A DNA stretch of 64,000 nt, from positions 124,001-188,000 of the forward strand of contig NZ_CP106879.1 in the NCBI RefSeq assembly GCF_025677645.1, read 5' to 3'. Position numbers and translations under genes: made by a program. The notes under the pieces are model-generated. The model was not told the DNA's origin. It ran no database searches and saw only the letters and a program-made list of their open reading frames with translations. This document shows, one piece after another, positions 35,524-44,957 of the stretch. The DNA comes from Curtobacterium poinsettiae (lineage in GTDB: Bacteria; Actinomycetota; Actinomycetes; Actinomycetales; Microbacteriaceae). Every line of letters starts with the position of its first letter. Position 1 is the stretch's first letter.

Positions 35524-35844
35524 GTGATCGAGCCCATCGAGGCCACGCAGACCAGCACCACCGGTGACGCGCGCCGCATCGTCGAGCTCGCAGCAGCGAC
35601 CAACACGACGATGAGCAACGAGCTCCTGCTCGACACGCTCCGCCGCAACGCCCAGGTCACGACCCGCCACATCCGCAAGGACTTCATCGAGGTCGCGACG
35701 GCCACCGCCGTGCTCGGCTACGTCTGCCGGCAGCGCAAGGACTTCATCGCGCTCCGTGGCGACGACCCGGCGTGGGCGCACGAGGTCGGCCGGTACGCGA
35801 CCGAGTCCCTCGCGGTCGAGGCACTCCGGATGCGCCGCGGCTGA
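35524..35844 (+). CDS. Conserved small protein of unknown function (106 aa)
   Basis: A 106-aa soluble protein (GTG start) beginning MIEPIEATQTSTTGDARRIV. It is mainly helical with a Tyr/Cys/Arg-rich middle (VLGYVCRQRKDF). No domain is recognised. It stands alone, flanked upstream by 176 bp without a gene and downstream by a strong terminator, so it is probably its own transcription unit. Confidence 0.55.
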   Translation: MIEPIEATQTSTTGDARRIVELAAATNTTMSNELLLDTLRRNAQVTTRHIRKDFIEVATATAVLGYVCRQRKDFIALRGDDPAWAHEVGRYATESLAVEALRMRRG

Positions 35845-35868
35845 CGCCCGGCGTCCGACACGAACGCA

Positions 35869-35900
35869 GAAGGCCCCGCCGGACACCCGGCGGGGCCTTC
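35869..35900. terminator. 14-bp intrinsic terminator
   Basis: GAAGGCCCCGCCGG (35869-35882), loop ACAC, CCGGCGGGGCCTTC (35887-35900), flanked by further pairing ACACGA/TCGTGT. It lies between the convergent 106-aa gene and galM. Confidence 0.85.
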
Positions 35901-35931
35901 CTCGTGTCAGCGGTGGCGCCGACCGGAGTCC

Positions 35932-36864
35932 TCAGGACCAGACGCGGCGGATCCCCCACGAACCGGTCCAGGTCTCGTCCGGCTCGAGCCAGCGCAGGCC
36001 CTCGCCCGAGTTCAGGGCGTTGGCGGGTGCCGTCATCGGTTCGACCGCGATGGCCAGGCCCTTCCCGTCGCCGCGCGGGTACTCGCGCGACGTGAAGACC
36101 TGCACGTAGGGGAACGAGGCGTCCTGCCAGAGCTCCACACCGTCGCCCTCGGGCCCGTGCATCGTCGTGCGGCGGATCCCGTCTGCGTCGGGGGTGACGT
36201 CCGTGTAGGCGGTGTCGAGGTCCGAGTCCCCGGCACGTCGCCCCTGGCGCAGGTCGTACGGCGTCCCCTCGACCGGCACCGAACCGTTCGGGACCTTCTG
36301 CTCGTCGACGGTGAAGGCGGTCGCGGCGTCGAGCGTGACGACCAGGTCGTCGGCGGGGGTGTCACCGGCACGCAGGTACGGGTGTGCGCCGACGGCGAAG
36401 GGTGCGCGGACGCCCGAGCGGTTCGTGACCTCGTGCGTGACGCGGATGCCGTCGTCGACGAGTTCGTGCAGCACGCGCGTCTCGAGGGTGAAGGGCCATC
36501 CGTGCTGCGGGTGGATCGTCGCTTCTTGCTGGATCGACGTCTCGGTCTGGGAGACGACCCGGTACGGGGCGAACCGCAGCAGTCCGTGCGAGGCGTTGCC
36601 GTACTTCGGCTCCGAGACGTCGAGCTGCTGCCGCTTGCCGTCGAGCTCCCACACACCGCCGGCGACGCGGTTCGGCCAGGGCGCGAGGACGATCCCGTTC
36701 GCCCCCGGCGGCTGCTCGGTCACGGGGAACGGCTCGGTGATGTCGAAGCCGGCGACGCGGAGTTCGCGGATGCCCGCGGCGACCTCGGTGACCACGGCTT
36801 CGACGACCCCGTCGGGCCCGGCGTGGTGGAGGCGGTACTGCCCACCCGTGGGTGCTGCGGTCAT
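35932..36864 (-). CDS. galM: Aldose 1-epimerase
   Basis: A 310-aa galactose mutarotase-like protein interconverting alpha and beta anomers. Visible landmarks are GIVLAPWPNRVAGG, the general-acid histidine in NASHGLLRF, the second histidine in VGAHPYL, and GLAIAVEPMTAPANALNSGE with the catalytic Glu. The ATG overlaps the stop of the deoR-like gene (ATGA). The divergent galT-galK operon makes a galactose role likely. Confidence 0.88.
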   Translation of the reverse strand: MTAAPTGGQYRLHHAGPDGVVEAVVTEVAAGIRELRVAGFDITEPFPVTEQPPGANGIVLAPWPNRVAGGVWELDGKRQQLDVSEPKYGNASHGLLRFAPYRVVSQTETSIQQEATIHPQHGWPFTLETRVLHELVDDGIRVTHEVTNRSGVRAPFAVGAHPYLRAGDTPADDLVVTLDAATAFTVDEQKVPNGSVPVEGTPYDLRQGRRAGDSDLDTAYTDVTPDADGIRRTTMHGPEGDGVELWQDASFPYVQVFTSREYPRGDGKGLAIAVEPMTAPANALNSGEGLRWLEPDETWTGSWGIRRVWS

Positions 36865-37715
36865 GGGGTGTTCTTCCTTCCGGTTGGTTCGGTGTGCTGC
36901 TCGCCGTCGGCGACGATCACCTGGGCCCCGGCCGCCCGGATCGTGGCGACCGCGGCGGCGTCGGCCTCGGCGGTGACGACGACGTCGATGTCCTCGAGCG
37001 CGCGGACGACCCCGATGTGGGCCCGGCCGAACTTCGACCCGTCCGCGACCACGACGGTACGCCGGGCCGTCCCCGCGAGCATCCGCTTGGCCTCGGTCTC
37101 GGGCAGGTTCACGTTCGTCAGGCCGTGGTCGACGTCGAGGCCGGTGCCACCGAGGAACACGAGGTCGGCGGCGATCATCGGCAGGACCGCGCCGTTGAAG
37201 GGCGCGACGAGCGAGTGCTGCAGGGGCCGGAGGGTGCCGCCGGTGACGATCACGGTGAAGCGCGGGACGGCTCGCTCGAGCGCGAGCGCCGTGGTGAGGG
37301 AGTTCGTGACGACGGTGACGCCGGTGAGCTCGGTGCGCGCCACGAGGGCCTCGGCGACGGCGGCCGGCGTGGTGCCGACGTCGAGGACGACGCACTCCCC
37401 CGGGCGCACCAGCGCAGCGGCCGCACGGCCGATGGCGGCCTTGGCCACCTGGTGCTCGACGGCGGTCTCCTCGAAGGGGCGCTCGGTGGACCCGGCCCCG
37501 AGGCGGACCGCACCCCCGTGCACCCGGCGGATCCGGGCCTCCTGGTCGAGGACGGCGAGGTCCTGGCGGACCGTCACCTCGCTGGTGCCGAGGGACGCGG
37601 CCAACGCGGCCGTCCGGACCATCCCGGGGGCGCCGTCGACGATCGCGACGATGCGGTCCTGCCGCAGGGGCGCGGGCAGCGCGCCGGCGAGGAACGAGAG
37701 GTCGGCGTCCGTCAT
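36861..37715 (-). CDS. DeoR-family sugar regulator
   Basis: A 284-aa DeoR regulator. The N-terminal winged helix (about 15-70) contains LAASLGTSEVTVRQDLAVLD and RRVHGGAV; the C-terminal DeoR sensor domain (about 80-245) has VVLDVGTTPAAVAEAL, VVTNSLTTALAL and DGSKFGRAHIGVV. It is coupled to galM and divergent from galT-galK, so it probably represses galactose genes until a sugar phosphate binds. The ATG at 37715 is chosen; a 12-codon extension to 37751 would run into the operator-like repeats. Confidence 0.88.
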   Translation of the reverse strand: MTDADLSFLAGALPAPLRQDRIVAIVDGAPGMVRTAALAASLGTSEVTVRQDLAVLDQEARIRRVHGGAVRLGAGSTERPFEETAVEHQVAKAAIGRAAAALVRPGECVVLDVGTTPAAVAEALVARTELTGVTVVTNSLTTALALERAVPRFTVIVTGGTLRPLQHSLVAPFNGAVLPMIAADLVFLGGTGLDVDHGLTNVNLPETEAKRMLAGTARRTVVVADGSKFGRAHIGVVRALEDIDVVVTAEADAAAVATIRAAGAQVIVADGEQHTEPTGRKNTP

Positions 37716-37723
37716 GGGGACAG

Positions 37724-37759
37724 TTTCACTTGCTTCCGATGCCTTTCGCAACGCTTCGT
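37724..37759. promoter_or_regulatory. DeoR-type operator repeats in the gal divergent promoter
   Basis: Read on the minus strand, GAAGC, GAAAG, GAAGC and GAAAC follow each other at 10-11 bp spacing, one face of the helix. DeoR-family regulators bind such direct repeats. It lies between deoR-galM and galT-galK, covering the -35 region of galT. Confidence 0.4.
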
Positions 37760-37767
37760 ACGGGCGC

Positions 37768-37773
37768 TAGGCT
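37768..37773 (+). promoter_or_regulatory. -10 box of galT
   Basis: TAGGCT, six bases before the GTG at 37780, with a weak TTTCGC at 37744-37749 in the -35 position. The transcript would be leaderless. Confidence 0.5.
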
Positions 37774-37779
37774 GTTCCG

Positions 37780-38877
37780 GTGATCACCAAGCGCGTGACG
37801 AAGCTCGCGGACGGCCGCGACCTCTTCTACTTCGACGACGCCGACTCGACGCTGCCCGCAGAACGCAGCATCGACGAGCGCGTGCTCGACCCGCGGCCCG
37901 AGACGGCGCGGATGCGGCAGGACGTCCTGACGGGCGAGTGGGTGTCGATCGCAGCGTCCCGCCAGAACCGGGTGTTCCTGCCGCCGGCCGACCAGGATCC
38001 GCTCGCACCCCAGAGCCCGGCCAACCCGTCCGAGATCCCGAGCCGCTACGACGTCGCCGTGTTCGAGAACCGCTCGCCGTCGTTCGGCCCGCTGCTCGAA
38101 GCCGACGACGCTCCCGAGTCGCTCGAGTCCCTGAGCGACGTCGGCCTGAACCGGCAGCTCCGCTCGGTCGGCCGGTGCGAGGTCGTGTGCTTCTCGCCCG
38201 AGACCTCCGGGTCCTTCGCCTCCATCTCCGAGTCGCGCGCCCGCACCGTCGTCGAGGCCTGGGCGGATCGCACCGCCGCGCTCTCGGCGATGCCGGGCAT
38301 CCAGCAGGTGTTCCCCTTCGAGAACCGGGGTGAGGCGATCGGCGTCACGCTGCACCACCCGCACGGGCAGATCTACTCGTACCCGTACATCACGCCGCGG
38401 ACCCAGCGCCTGCTCGCGAGCATCGAGCGGTTCGGCCCGGACCTGTTCGAGCAGCACCTCGCGAACGAGCGGGGTTCCGAGCGGGTCGTCCTCGCTGGCG
38501 AGCACTTCACCGCCTTCGTCCCGTTCGCCGCGCGCTGGCCCATCGAGATCCACATGCTGCCGCACCGCCACGTCCCCGACTTCGCCGGCCTGACCGACGC
38601 CGAGAAGGACGAGCTGGCCCACATGCACCTCCGGCTCACGCGTGGGCTCGACGCGCTCTACGGCGACCCGACCCCGTACATCGCCGCGTGGCACCAGGCC
38701 CCGGTGCACACCGCCCGGGACACCGTGCGGCTGATGCTGCAGATCACCTCGCCGCGACGTGCGGCGGACAAGTTGAAGTTCCTGGCCGGCAGCGAAGCCG
38801 CCATGGGTGCCTGGATCGGGGACCTCGTTCCCGAGAAGGCGGCCGAGTTCATCCGACAGGGAGTCGAGCGCGCATGA
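37780..38877 (+). CDS. galT: Galactose-1-phosphate uridylyltransferase
   Basis: A 365-aa GalT, moving UMP between UDP-glucose and galactose-1-phosphate in the Leloir pathway. The active-site motif HHPHGQIYSYPY is present at about 187-198 and the C-terminal EIHMLPHRHVPDFAGL matches the family. Length is typical. The stop overlaps the galK start (ATGA). Confidence 0.95.
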   Translation: MITKRVTKLADGRDLFYFDDADSTLPAERSIDERVLDPRPETARMRQDVLTGEWVSIAASRQNRVFLPPADQDPLAPQSPANPSEIPSRYDVAVFENRSPSFGPLLEADDAPESLESLSDVGLNRQLRSVGRCEVVCFSPETSGSFASISESRARTVVEAWADRTAALSAMPGIQQVFPFENRGEAIGVTLHHPHGQIYSYPYITPRTQRLLASIERFGPDLFEQHLANERGSERVVLAGEHFTAFVPFAARWPIEIHMLPHRHVPDFAGLTDAEKDELAHMHLRLTRGLDALYGDPTPYIAAWHQAPVHTARDTVRLMLQITSPRRAADKLKFLAGSEAAMGAWIGDLVPEKAAEFIRQGVERA

Positions 38878-40013
38878 CGTTCCAGCAGGTCTACGGGTAC
38901 GAGCCGACGGTGCGGTACTCCGCCCCGGGTCGCGTCAACCTGATCGGTGAGCACACCGACTACAACGACGGCTACGTGCTGCCCTTCGCGATCGACCGTC
39001 GCACCACCGCGTCCATCGCGCAGCGCGACGACCGGACCATCCGCGTCGCCTCCGCCTTCGACCCCGCGAGCGAGCCGGTGGCGCTGTCCCTCGACGACCT
39101 GTCGCCGGAGGCCATGGACGGCTGGTCGGCCTACGTCTTCGGCATCGCCTGGGCCCTGCGCGAGCAGGCCGGAGCCGATCTGGGCGACAAGACCGGCTTC
39201 GACGTCTTCATCGAGTCCGACGTGCCGGTCGGTGCGGGTCTGTCGTCCAGTGCCGCGATCGAGTGCGGTGTCGCGCTGGCGTTCAACGACCTGTGGGAAC
39301 TCGGCCTCGACCGGAAGACCCTGGCGCGCGTCGGGCAGTACTCGGAGAACCACGCCGTCGGTGCCCCCACCGGGATCATGGACCAGTCCGCCTCGCTGCT
39401 CGGCGAGCAGGACGCCGTCGTGTTCCTCGATTGCCGCACGCTCGACACCGCTGTCGTCGACCTGGCGCTCGAGGCGAACGGGCTCGAGGTCCTGGTCATC
39501 GACACCCGCGTCGAGCACGCCCACGCGACCGGTGGCTACGCGGCTCGTCGGGCGTCGTGCGAGAAGGGTGCGCAGGTGCTCGGTGTCGAGGCCCTGCGTG
39601 ACGTCAGCGTCGAGGACCTGCCGCGTGCGCAGGAGCTCCTGGACGACGAGACCTTCCGCCGTGTGCGGCACATCGTGACCGAGGACCAGCGCGTCCTCGA
39701 CACCGTCCGCACGCTGCGCGAAGAGGGCCCGCGGGCGATCGGTTCGCTGCTCGTCGCGTCGCACGAGTCGATGCGCGACGACTTCGAGATCTCCGTGCCG
39801 GAGCTCGACCTCGCCGTCGCGACGGCCGTCGCGCACGGCGCGGTCGGTGCACGCATGACCGGCGGCGGCTTCGGCGGCGCGGCGATCGCGTTGGTCGACC
39901 GGGAGGCCCGTACCGGCATCGCCGCGGCCGTCACCGCCGCCTTCGCCGATGCCGGGTACCGCGAACCGACCGTCTTCACGGTGCACGCCGCGCAGGGCGC
40001 CCGGCGCGACTAA
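38874..40013 (+). CDS. galK: Galactokinase
   Basis: A 379-aa GHMP kinase phosphorylating galactose at C1. It has the galactokinase signature GRVNLIGEHTDYNDGYVLP, the ATP loop PVGAGLSSSAA, the catalytic Asp region GIMDQSAS, and the C-terminal GARMTGGGFGGAA. It is coupled to galT by a 4-bp overlap. Confidence 0.95.
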   Translation: MTFQQVYGYEPTVRYSAPGRVNLIGEHTDYNDGYVLPFAIDRRTTASIAQRDDRTIRVASAFDPASEPVALSLDDLSPEAMDGWSAYVFGIAWALREQAGADLGDKTGFDVFIESDVPVGAGLSSSAAIECGVALAFNDLWELGLDRKTLARVGQYSENHAVGAPTGIMDQSASLLGEQDAVVFLDCRTLDTAVVDLALEANGLEVLVIDTRVEHAHATGGYAARRASCEKGAQVLGVEALRDVSVEDLPRAQELLDDETFRRVRHIVTEDQRVLDTVRTLREEGPRAIGSLLVASHESMRDDFEISVPELDLAVATAVAHGAVGARMTGGGFGGAAIALVDREARTGIAAAVTAAFADAGYREPTVFTVHAAQGARRD

Positions 40014-40034
40014 CGGGCGCGGCGCTCGGTCGGC

Positions 40035-40066
40035 CGCTCGCCCGCTCGTCCGCTCGCCCGCTCGTC
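40035..40066. repeat. Two perfect 16-bp tandem units
   Basis: CGCTCGCCCGCTCGTC is present twice without spacer (40035-40050 and 40051-40066), just after galK. Confidence 0.7.
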
Positions 40067-40069
40067 GTT

Positions 40070-40126
40070 TCGCGCGCAGCGACAGTTCACGCCGCAATCA
40101 GCCCGTGGACTGTCGCTCAGCGCGAG
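40070..40126. repeat. Intergenic inverted repeat, GCGACAGTTC family
   Basis: Arms TCGCGCGCAGCGACAGTTCA (from 40070) and GTGGACTGTCGCTCAGCGCG (from 40104) pair with a few mismatches. The same core recurs at 56668-56765. It lies between the convergent galK and the 149-aa membrane gene. Confidence 0.65.
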
Positions 40127-40167
40127 AGAACGGCAGCACCCCGACGGCCCGCCGCGCCCCCGCCTGC

Positions 40168-40617
40168 TCAGCCGAGGTAGTCCGCGTACCGGACGTGCTC
40201 CACGACGTTCCCGAGCACGAACGGGTGCGTCCGCCCGTGCTCCACGGCCCACTCCACCCACGCGGTCTGTGCCGGCATGAGCAACCACACCAGGGCGGTG
40301 GTCCCGAGCACGGCGGCCAGGGTCAGGCCCATCACGGTGTGCTCGTCGAACCGGGCTGCACCGCGGCGGGCGATCGCCACGACGAACCCGGCGACCGCGA
40401 ACCCCGCCGTCGCGAGCGTCCATCCGGACCAGGGCTCCGACGTGAACGTGTACTCCTGGCCGGCGTGCACGAAGGTCGTCGCCCAGGTCGACCCCGGAGC
40501 CTGGAACAGCACGCAGAGCACCACGATGACGATCAGCCACCGGGCGTCCTTGGTCAGTTGCGACGGCTCGGGCCTGGCTCGCATCACCGGCGTCGTCTGC
40601 AGTCGTTCGTCCCCCAT
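40168..40617 (-). CDS. Membrane protein of unknown function (149 aa)
   Basis: A 149-aa protein with three hydrophobic helices (about 27-45, 67-85 and 95-112) and a conserved-looking acidic/aromatic C-terminus (TAWVEWAVEHGRTHPF). No family is recognised. It is a single gene between two intergenic inverted repeats. Confidence 0.6.
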   Translation of the reverse strand: MGDERLQTTPVMRARPEPSQLTKDARWLIVIVVLCVLFQAPGSTWATTFVHAGQEYTFTSEPWSGWTLATAGFAVAGFVVAIARRGAARFDEHTVMGLTLAAVLGTTALVWLLMPAQTAWVEWAVEHGRTHPFVLGNVVEHVRYADYLG

Positions 40618-40649
40618 GCCGCGACCGTAGCACCGGCGGGGCGCACTTC

Positions 40650-40700
40650 GTGAGCAGCAAGGGTCGGGTGCGATGACGCCACCCGACCATTGCTGCTCAC
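40650..40700. repeat. Intergenic inverted repeat, GTGAGCAG family
   Basis: 21-base arms (40650-40670 and 40680-40700) with one mismatch. The core GTGAGCAG...GGTCG recurs at 47378-47438. It lies upstream of the 149-aa membrane gene and downstream of folD. Confidence 0.75.
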
Positions 40701-40762
40701 CATCGACACGCGACCGGCACGACCGCTCAACGTGGGCGCACCGCCGCGCACGATCGCCCGCG

Positions 40763-41698
40763 CTACGACAGCTGGCGCTCGGCGGCCTCGACGACGTTCT
40801 TCATGAGCATCGCGCGGGTCATCGGCCCGACGCCACCGGGGGTCGGCGACAGGAAGCCCGCGACCGACGCGACCGCGGGGTCGACGTCGCCGTGCAACTT
40901 CGCCTTGCCGGTCTCCTCGTTGACCACGCGGGTGATGCCCACGTCGATGACGGCGGCACCGCGCTGGACCCAGTCGGGCTTGACGAGCCCGGCGACCCCG
41001 GCCGCGGCGACGATGATGTCGGCGCGACGGCACTCCGCGGCGACGTCGGCGGTCAGCGAGTGCGTCAGGGTCGCGGTGGCCTCGAGCCGCGTGAGCAGCA
41101 GGCCGAGCGGCCGTCCGACGGTCAGCCCCTGCCCGATGATCGTGACGTGCGCACCACGGATCGGGATCTCGTACGCATCGAGCATCGCGACGATGCCCCG
41201 CGGGGTGCACGGCAGCGGTGCGTCGATCGTGCCGGCACCACCGGGCACGGCGAGCACCAGCTCACCGAGGTTCGTCGGGTGCAGGCCGTCGGCGTCCTTC
41301 GCCGGGTCCATCAGCTCGAGCATCGGCGTCGGGTCGATGCCCTGCGGCAGCGGGAGCTGCACGATGAACGCGGTGACCCGGGGGTCGTCGTTCATCTGCA
41401 GGATCGCGGCCCGGATGTCGGCAGCGGACGCCGTCTCGGGAAGGTCGATGCGGTGCGAGTCGAGCCCGATCGACGCCGAGTCGCGGTGCTTGCCCGCGAC
41501 GTAGGACATCGAGCCGGGGTTCGAGCCGACCATGATCGTGCCGAGGCCCGGACGGATGCCGTGCTCGTGCAGGCGGTCGATCCGGCCCCGGAGTTCGTCG
41601 AGCGTCCGGGCGGCGAGGGCGGTGCCGTCGATGCGGACGGCACTGCCTTCACCGGCCCAGAGCTCGCGCGGGAGCGCCGCGCTGACCGAACCGCTCAC
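40763..41698 (-). CDS. folD: Bifunctional methylenetetrahydrofolate dehydrogenase/cyclohydrolase
   Basis: A 311-aa FolD converting 5,10-methylene- to 10-formyl-tetrahydrofolate with NADP. The catalytic lysine is in [21 protein letters not shown] and [11 protein letters not shown] are family landmarks; NADP binding is at [11 protein letters not shown]; the end shows [16 protein letters not shown]. About 20 residues precede the usual start. The GTG overlaps the glyA stop (GTGA), so both genes share the ZTP riboswitch leader. Confidence 0.95.
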   Translation of the reverse strand: MSGSVSAALPRELWAGEGSAVRIDGTALAARTLDELRGRIDRLHEHGIRPGLGTIMVGSNPGSMSYVAGKHRDSASIGLDSHRIDLPETASAADIRAAILQMNDDPRVTAFIVQLPLPQGIDPTPMLELMDPAKDADGLHPTNLGELVLAVPGGAGTIDAPLPCTPRGIVAMLDAYEIPIRGAHVTIIGQGLTVGRPLGLLLTRLEATATLTHSLTADVAAECRRADIIVAAAGVAGLVKPDWVQRGAAVIDVGITRVVNEETGKAKLHGDVDPAVASVAGFLSPTPGGVGPMTRAMLMKNVVEAAERQLS

Positions 41699-43017
41699 GC
41701 GTAGAGCGGGAACGCGTCGGTCAGGGCCTTCACCCGGGCCGAGAGCGCTTCGATGTCCGGGTTCGGCATGAGGGTCAGCGCGATGATGTCCGCCACCTCG
41801 GTGAACTCGGCGTCGCCGAAACCGCGGGTCGCCAGCGCCGAGGTGCCGATGCGGACACCCGAGGTGACCATCGGCGGGCGCGGGTCGAACGGCACGGAGT
41901 TGCGGTTCACGGTGATGCCGACCTCGTGCAGCAGGTCTTCGGCCTGCTTGCCGTCGACCTCGGACTCGCGCAGGTCGACGAGCACCAGGTGCACGTCGGT
42001 GCCGCCGGTCAGGACGTCGATGCCGGCGCCCTTCGCGTCGGCCTGGGTGAGCCGGTCGGCCAGCGCCTTCGCACCGCGGAGCGTGCGCTCCTGGCGGTCC
42101 TTGAACTCCGGCGTCGCGGCGAGCAGGAACGCGGTGGCCTTCGCGGCGATCACGTGCATGAGCGGACCGCCCTGCTGGCCCGGGAAGACCGCGGAGTTCA
42201 GCTTCTTGAAGAGCGACTCGTCGTTGGACAGGATGATGCCCGAGCGGGGACCGGCGAGCGTCTTGTGCACCGTCGAGGAGACGACGTGAGCGTGCGGCAG
42301 GGGCGACGGGTGCAGGCCCGCGGCGACGAGGCCGGCGAAGTGCGCCATGTCCACCCAGAGCGTCGCGCCGACCTCGTCCGCGATCTCGCGGAACTTCGCG
42401 AAGTCGAGCTGGCGCGGGTAGGCCGACCAGCCGGCGATCAGGACCTTCGGCTGGTGCTCGATCGCCTTCGCGCGGATGTCGTCGTAGTCGACCTCGAACG
42501 TCTCCGGGTCGACGCCGTACGACACGGCTTTGTAGATGCGGCCGGAGAAGTTGAGCTTCATGCCGTGGGTCAGGTGACCGCCGTGGGCGAGCTCGAGGCC
42601 GAGGATGGTGTCGCCGGCGGAGGCGATGGCGTGCAGGACCGCGGCGTTCGCGCTGGCGCCGGAGTGCGGCTGGACGTTGGCGTACTCGGCACCGAAGAGC
42701 GCCTTCGCGCGGTCGATGGCGAGCTGCTCGGCGATGTCGACGTACTCGCAGCCGCCGTAGTAGCGCTTGCCCGGGTAGCCCTCGGCGTACTTGTTGGTGA
42801 GCACGGAGCCCTGCGACTCGAGCACGGCGCGCGGCACGAAGTTCTCGGACGCGATCATCTCGAGGGTGTCGCGCTGCCGGCCGAGCTCCTGCTGCAGGAC
42901 GGCGGCGATCTCGGGGTCGACCTCGGTGAGCGGGGCGTTGAAGGCGGCACGGGCGGCGGCCTGCTCGGCCACCTCGGCCGAGTCGGAGACGAACGGGGGC
43001 AGATCGGCAATGGACAC
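41695..43017 (-). CDS. glyA: Serine hydroxymethyltransferase
   Basis: A 440-aa PLP enzyme making glycine and methylene-THF from serine. Landmarks are [32 protein letters not shown], the PLP lysine in [13 protein letters not shown], and [17 protein letters not shown]. The GTG at 43017 has GGAG upstream. It is the first gene of glyA-folD behind a ZTP riboswitch. Confidence 0.95.
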   Translation of the reverse strand: MSIADLPPFVSDSAEVAEQAAARAAFNAPLTEVDPEIAAVLQQELGRQRDTLEMIASENFVPRAVLESQGSVLTNKYAEGYPGKRYYGGCEYVDIAEQLAIDRAKALFGAEYANVQPHSGASANAAVLHAIASAGDTILGLELAHGGHLTHGMKLNFSGRIYKAVSYGVDPETFEVDYDDIRAKAIEHQPKVLIAGWSAYPRQLDFAKFREIADEVGATLWVDMAHFAGLVAAGLHPSPLPHAHVVSSTVHKTLAGPRSGIILSNDESLFKKLNSAVFPGQQGGPLMHVIAAKATAFLLAATPEFKDRQERTLRGAKALADRLTQADAKGAGIDVLTGGTDVHLVLVDLRESEVDGKQAEDLLHEVGITVNRNSVPFDPRPPMVTSGVRIGTSALATRGFGDAEFTEVADIIALTLMPNPDIEALSARVKALTDAFPLYA

Positions 43018-43071
43018 GGGACTCCTACGGTGTGCGGACGACCAGCTGGTCGCACTCGGACGGTCGGTCGG

Positions 43072-43147
43072 TGCAGCCCAGGCGTACGGCCGCGCACCGT
43101 GTCTTTGTCGCTCCCCGATGGTGACCCATCCAACGCCAGTCGCGACC
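43072..43147 (-). promoter_or_regulatory. ZTP (pfl) riboswitch aptamer
   Basis: Read on the minus strand, the glyA leader contains GGTCGCGACTGGCG, a hairpin around GATGGGTCACCATC, GGGGAGCGAC, a variable linker, and then CGCCTGGGC followed by a pairing segment. These are the conserved blocks of the pfl RNA, which binds the folate-stress signal ZTP/ZMP and is usually upstream of folate and purine genes, including glyA and folD. A hairpin (GTGCGACC...GGTCGTCCGCAC) lies between the aptamer and the ribosome-binding site and could be the expression platform. Confidence 0.85.
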
Positions 43148-43191
43148 TGACGATCGTACCGAGCCACCGCACCCTGTGTCACCCTGGATGC

Positions 43192-43497
43192 ATGACGCTG
43201 CTCTCGCCCGACGTGGACGAACGGACCACCACGGAGGAACGGACCAGTGCGCGGGCGGACACCCCGTGGGTCACGGTGGTGTGGGACGACCCGGTGAACC
43301 TGATGTCGTACGTCACCTACGTGTTCCAGCGGCACTTCGGGTTCTCGCGCGAGCAGGCCGAGCGCCTCATGCACCGGGTGAACGACGACGGTCGGGCGAT
43401 CGTGGCGTCGGGCCCGCGTGAGTCGATGGAGGCCCACGTGCAGTCCATGCACGGCTACGGGCTGCAGGCGACCGTCGACAAGGCCCCCGAAGCGTGA
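43192..43497 (+). CDS. clpS: ClpS adaptor protein
   Basis: A 101-aa ATP-dependent protease adaptor that feeds N-degron substrates to ClpCP/ClpAP. It shows [17 protein letters not shown] and the histidine-rich helix [14 protein letters not shown], which line the N-degron pocket. The N-terminal 25 residues are a flexible tail. The stop overlaps the DUF2017 gene start. Confidence 0.92.
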   Translation: MTLLSPDVDERTTTEERTSARADTPWVTVVWDDPVNLMSYVTYVFQRHFGFSREQAERLMHRVNDDGRAIVASGPRESMEAHVQSMHGYGLQATVDKAPEA

Positions 43498-43967
43498 TCC
43501 CGTTCGTCCGCCGCGCCGACGGCGTGCACCTCGGCCTGTCCTCCGGCGAGCGCGAGCTGCTTGCCTCGCTCACCGAGCAGCTCCGGCAGGTGCTCGACGG
43601 CGACCTGTCGGCGGACCCGGTCGCCGAGCGGATGTTCCCGGACGCCTACCCGGGTGACGACGAGGCGAGCGTGGAGTTCCGGAAGTACACGCAGTCCGAC
43701 CTGCTCATGCAGAAGACGACGAACGTCTCGATCGTGCACGACTGGCTGACGGGTACCCGCGACGGTTCGCTCGACGTCGAGGACGAGCAGGCGTGGCTCC
43801 GCACCCTCACCGACCTGCGGCTGACGATCGCCGACCGGCTCGGGATCGAGGACGCCGACGACGAGGAGCGCTCCGTCGAGGCCGACGCGGGCGTCGGCCT
43901 GCGCGACGTCTACGACTGGCTCGGCTCCGTGCAGGAGCACCTGGTCCTCACGCTCACGTCGCGCTGA
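43494..43967 (+). CDS. DUF2017 family protein
   Basis: A 157-aa helical protein that almost always follows clpS in actinobacteria. It has [19 protein letters not shown] and [14 protein letters not shown]. The GTG start overlaps the clpS TGA, so the two are co-translated. No activity is established; a role linked to ClpS-dependent proteolysis is inferred from synteny. Confidence 0.85.
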   Translation: MIPFVRRADGVHLGLSSGERELLASLTEQLRQVLDGDLSADPVAERMFPDAYPGDDEASVEFRKYTQSDLLMQKTTNVSIVHDWLTGTRDGSLDVEDEQAWLRTLTDLRLTIADRLGIEDADDEERSVEADAGVGLRDVYDWLGSVQEHLVLTLTSR

Positions 43968-44010
43968 CGGTCCGCGGCCTGGAGGCCCGGATCACCTCCG
44001 GCGCGGTGGG

Positions 44011-44883
44011 TCACCCCAGCAGGTCGTCGCGGTGGGCTCGCGCCCAGTCGGCCAGGCTCCGGGGTGCGGTGCCGGTGATGCGCAGGACGTCGTCGCTCAT
44101 GACGTCGACGCCGTCGAGGCCGCGGCGCACGACCCGGCCGAACTGCTGCCGGAGCCCCTCGGCCTGCCACGCGGGCACGCCGCTCAGGCGCAGCGCGCCG
44201 GCGTAGACCCGGCTCGGCAGGTGCAGGGGGCGCACGGGTCGGCCGAGCCCTGCGGCGAGCGCGGCGGCGACACCTCGCGCGTCGAGCAGGTCCGGCCCGG
44301 TGAGCACCGGCTCGGTGCCGTCGTGGCCGTCCTCCGTCAGCACCCGGGCGGCGGTCCGGGCGATGTCCTCGGTGTCGATCCAGCCGATCACCCCGCGGCC
44401 CGTGGTGTGCGGGAACCACCCCCGTCGGATCGCCGGCGCCGAGGGCTGCACGTTCGTCATGAACGACGAGGGGTGCAGGATCGTCCACGCCAGTCCGCTC
44501 GCGCGCACCTGCCGGTCGATGTGCCAGGCGGCGCTCGCCCACGACATCGGGGAGTGCTCGGCGGCGTCCCCGCCGGACAGCTGCACGATCCGACCGACCC
44601 CGGCCCGCTGCGCCGCACGGACCCCGGTGGCGCCCTGCTCGCGCTGCCGCTGACTGACCGGGGTCACGAGGAAGAACCGGTCGACCCCGTCGAGCGCCGC
44701 GGCGAGCGCGTCCTCGTCGTCCAGGTCGGCCAGGCGGCCGTCGATGCCCCGGGCCCGGAGCGCGTCGACCTGTTCGGGCCGACGGACCACGGCACGCACC
44801 GTCACCCCGGCCGCCCGCAGCAGCTCCGCCGTCTTGCCCCCGACGTCCCCGGTCACGCCGGTGACCGCCACGATCTCGCCCAT
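44011..44883 (-). CDS. NmrA/SDR-type NAD(P)-binding protein
   Basis: A 290-aa atypical short-chain dehydrogenase-like protein of the NmrA/quinone-reductase-like group. The N-terminal Rossmann loop is VTGVTGDVGGKTAE; there is no clear YxxxK dyad. Segments such as RAGVGRIVQLSGGDAAEHSP and WTILHPSSFMTN fit the group. It may reduce quinones or bind NAD(P) as a redox sensor. It is divergent from a MarR regulator with a palindromic operator between, so it is probably that regulator's target. Confidence 0.8.
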   Translation of the reverse strand: MGEIVAVTGVTGDVGGKTAELLRAAGVTVRAVVRRPEQVDALRARGIDGRLADLDDEDALAAALDGVDRFFLVTPVSQRQREQGATGVRAAQRAGVGRIVQLSGGDAAEHSPMSWASAAWHIDRQVRASGLAWTILHPSSFMTNVQPSAPAIRRGWFPHTTGRGVIGWIDTEDIARTAARVLTEDGHDGTEPVLTGPDLLDARGVAAALAAGLGRPVRPLHLPSRVYAGALRLSGVPAWQAEGLRQQFGRVVRRGLDGVDVMSDDVLRITGTAPRSLADWARAHRDDLLG

Positions 44884-44911
44884 CTCTGCTCCCGTCCCAG
44901 TGACCCATTCC

Positions 44912-44931
44912 GGTATCAGTTTCCTGATACC
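44912..44931. promoter_or_regulatory. Palindromic operator between the MarR gene and its divergent target
   Basis: GGTATCAG, four bases, CTGATACC: a perfect 8-bp inverted repeat 26 bp upstream of the MarR start, overlapping its -35 region. A half site (GATATCAG) recurs at 45422-45429. Confidence 0.7.
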
Positions 44932-44945
44932 AGAACGTACGCCGG

Positions 44946-44951
44946 TACGAT
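44946..44951 (+). promoter_or_regulatory. -10 box of the first MarR gene
   Basis: TACGAT, six bases before the GTG at 44958; leaderless geometry. Confidence 0.5.
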
Positions 44952-44957
44952 CACCCC

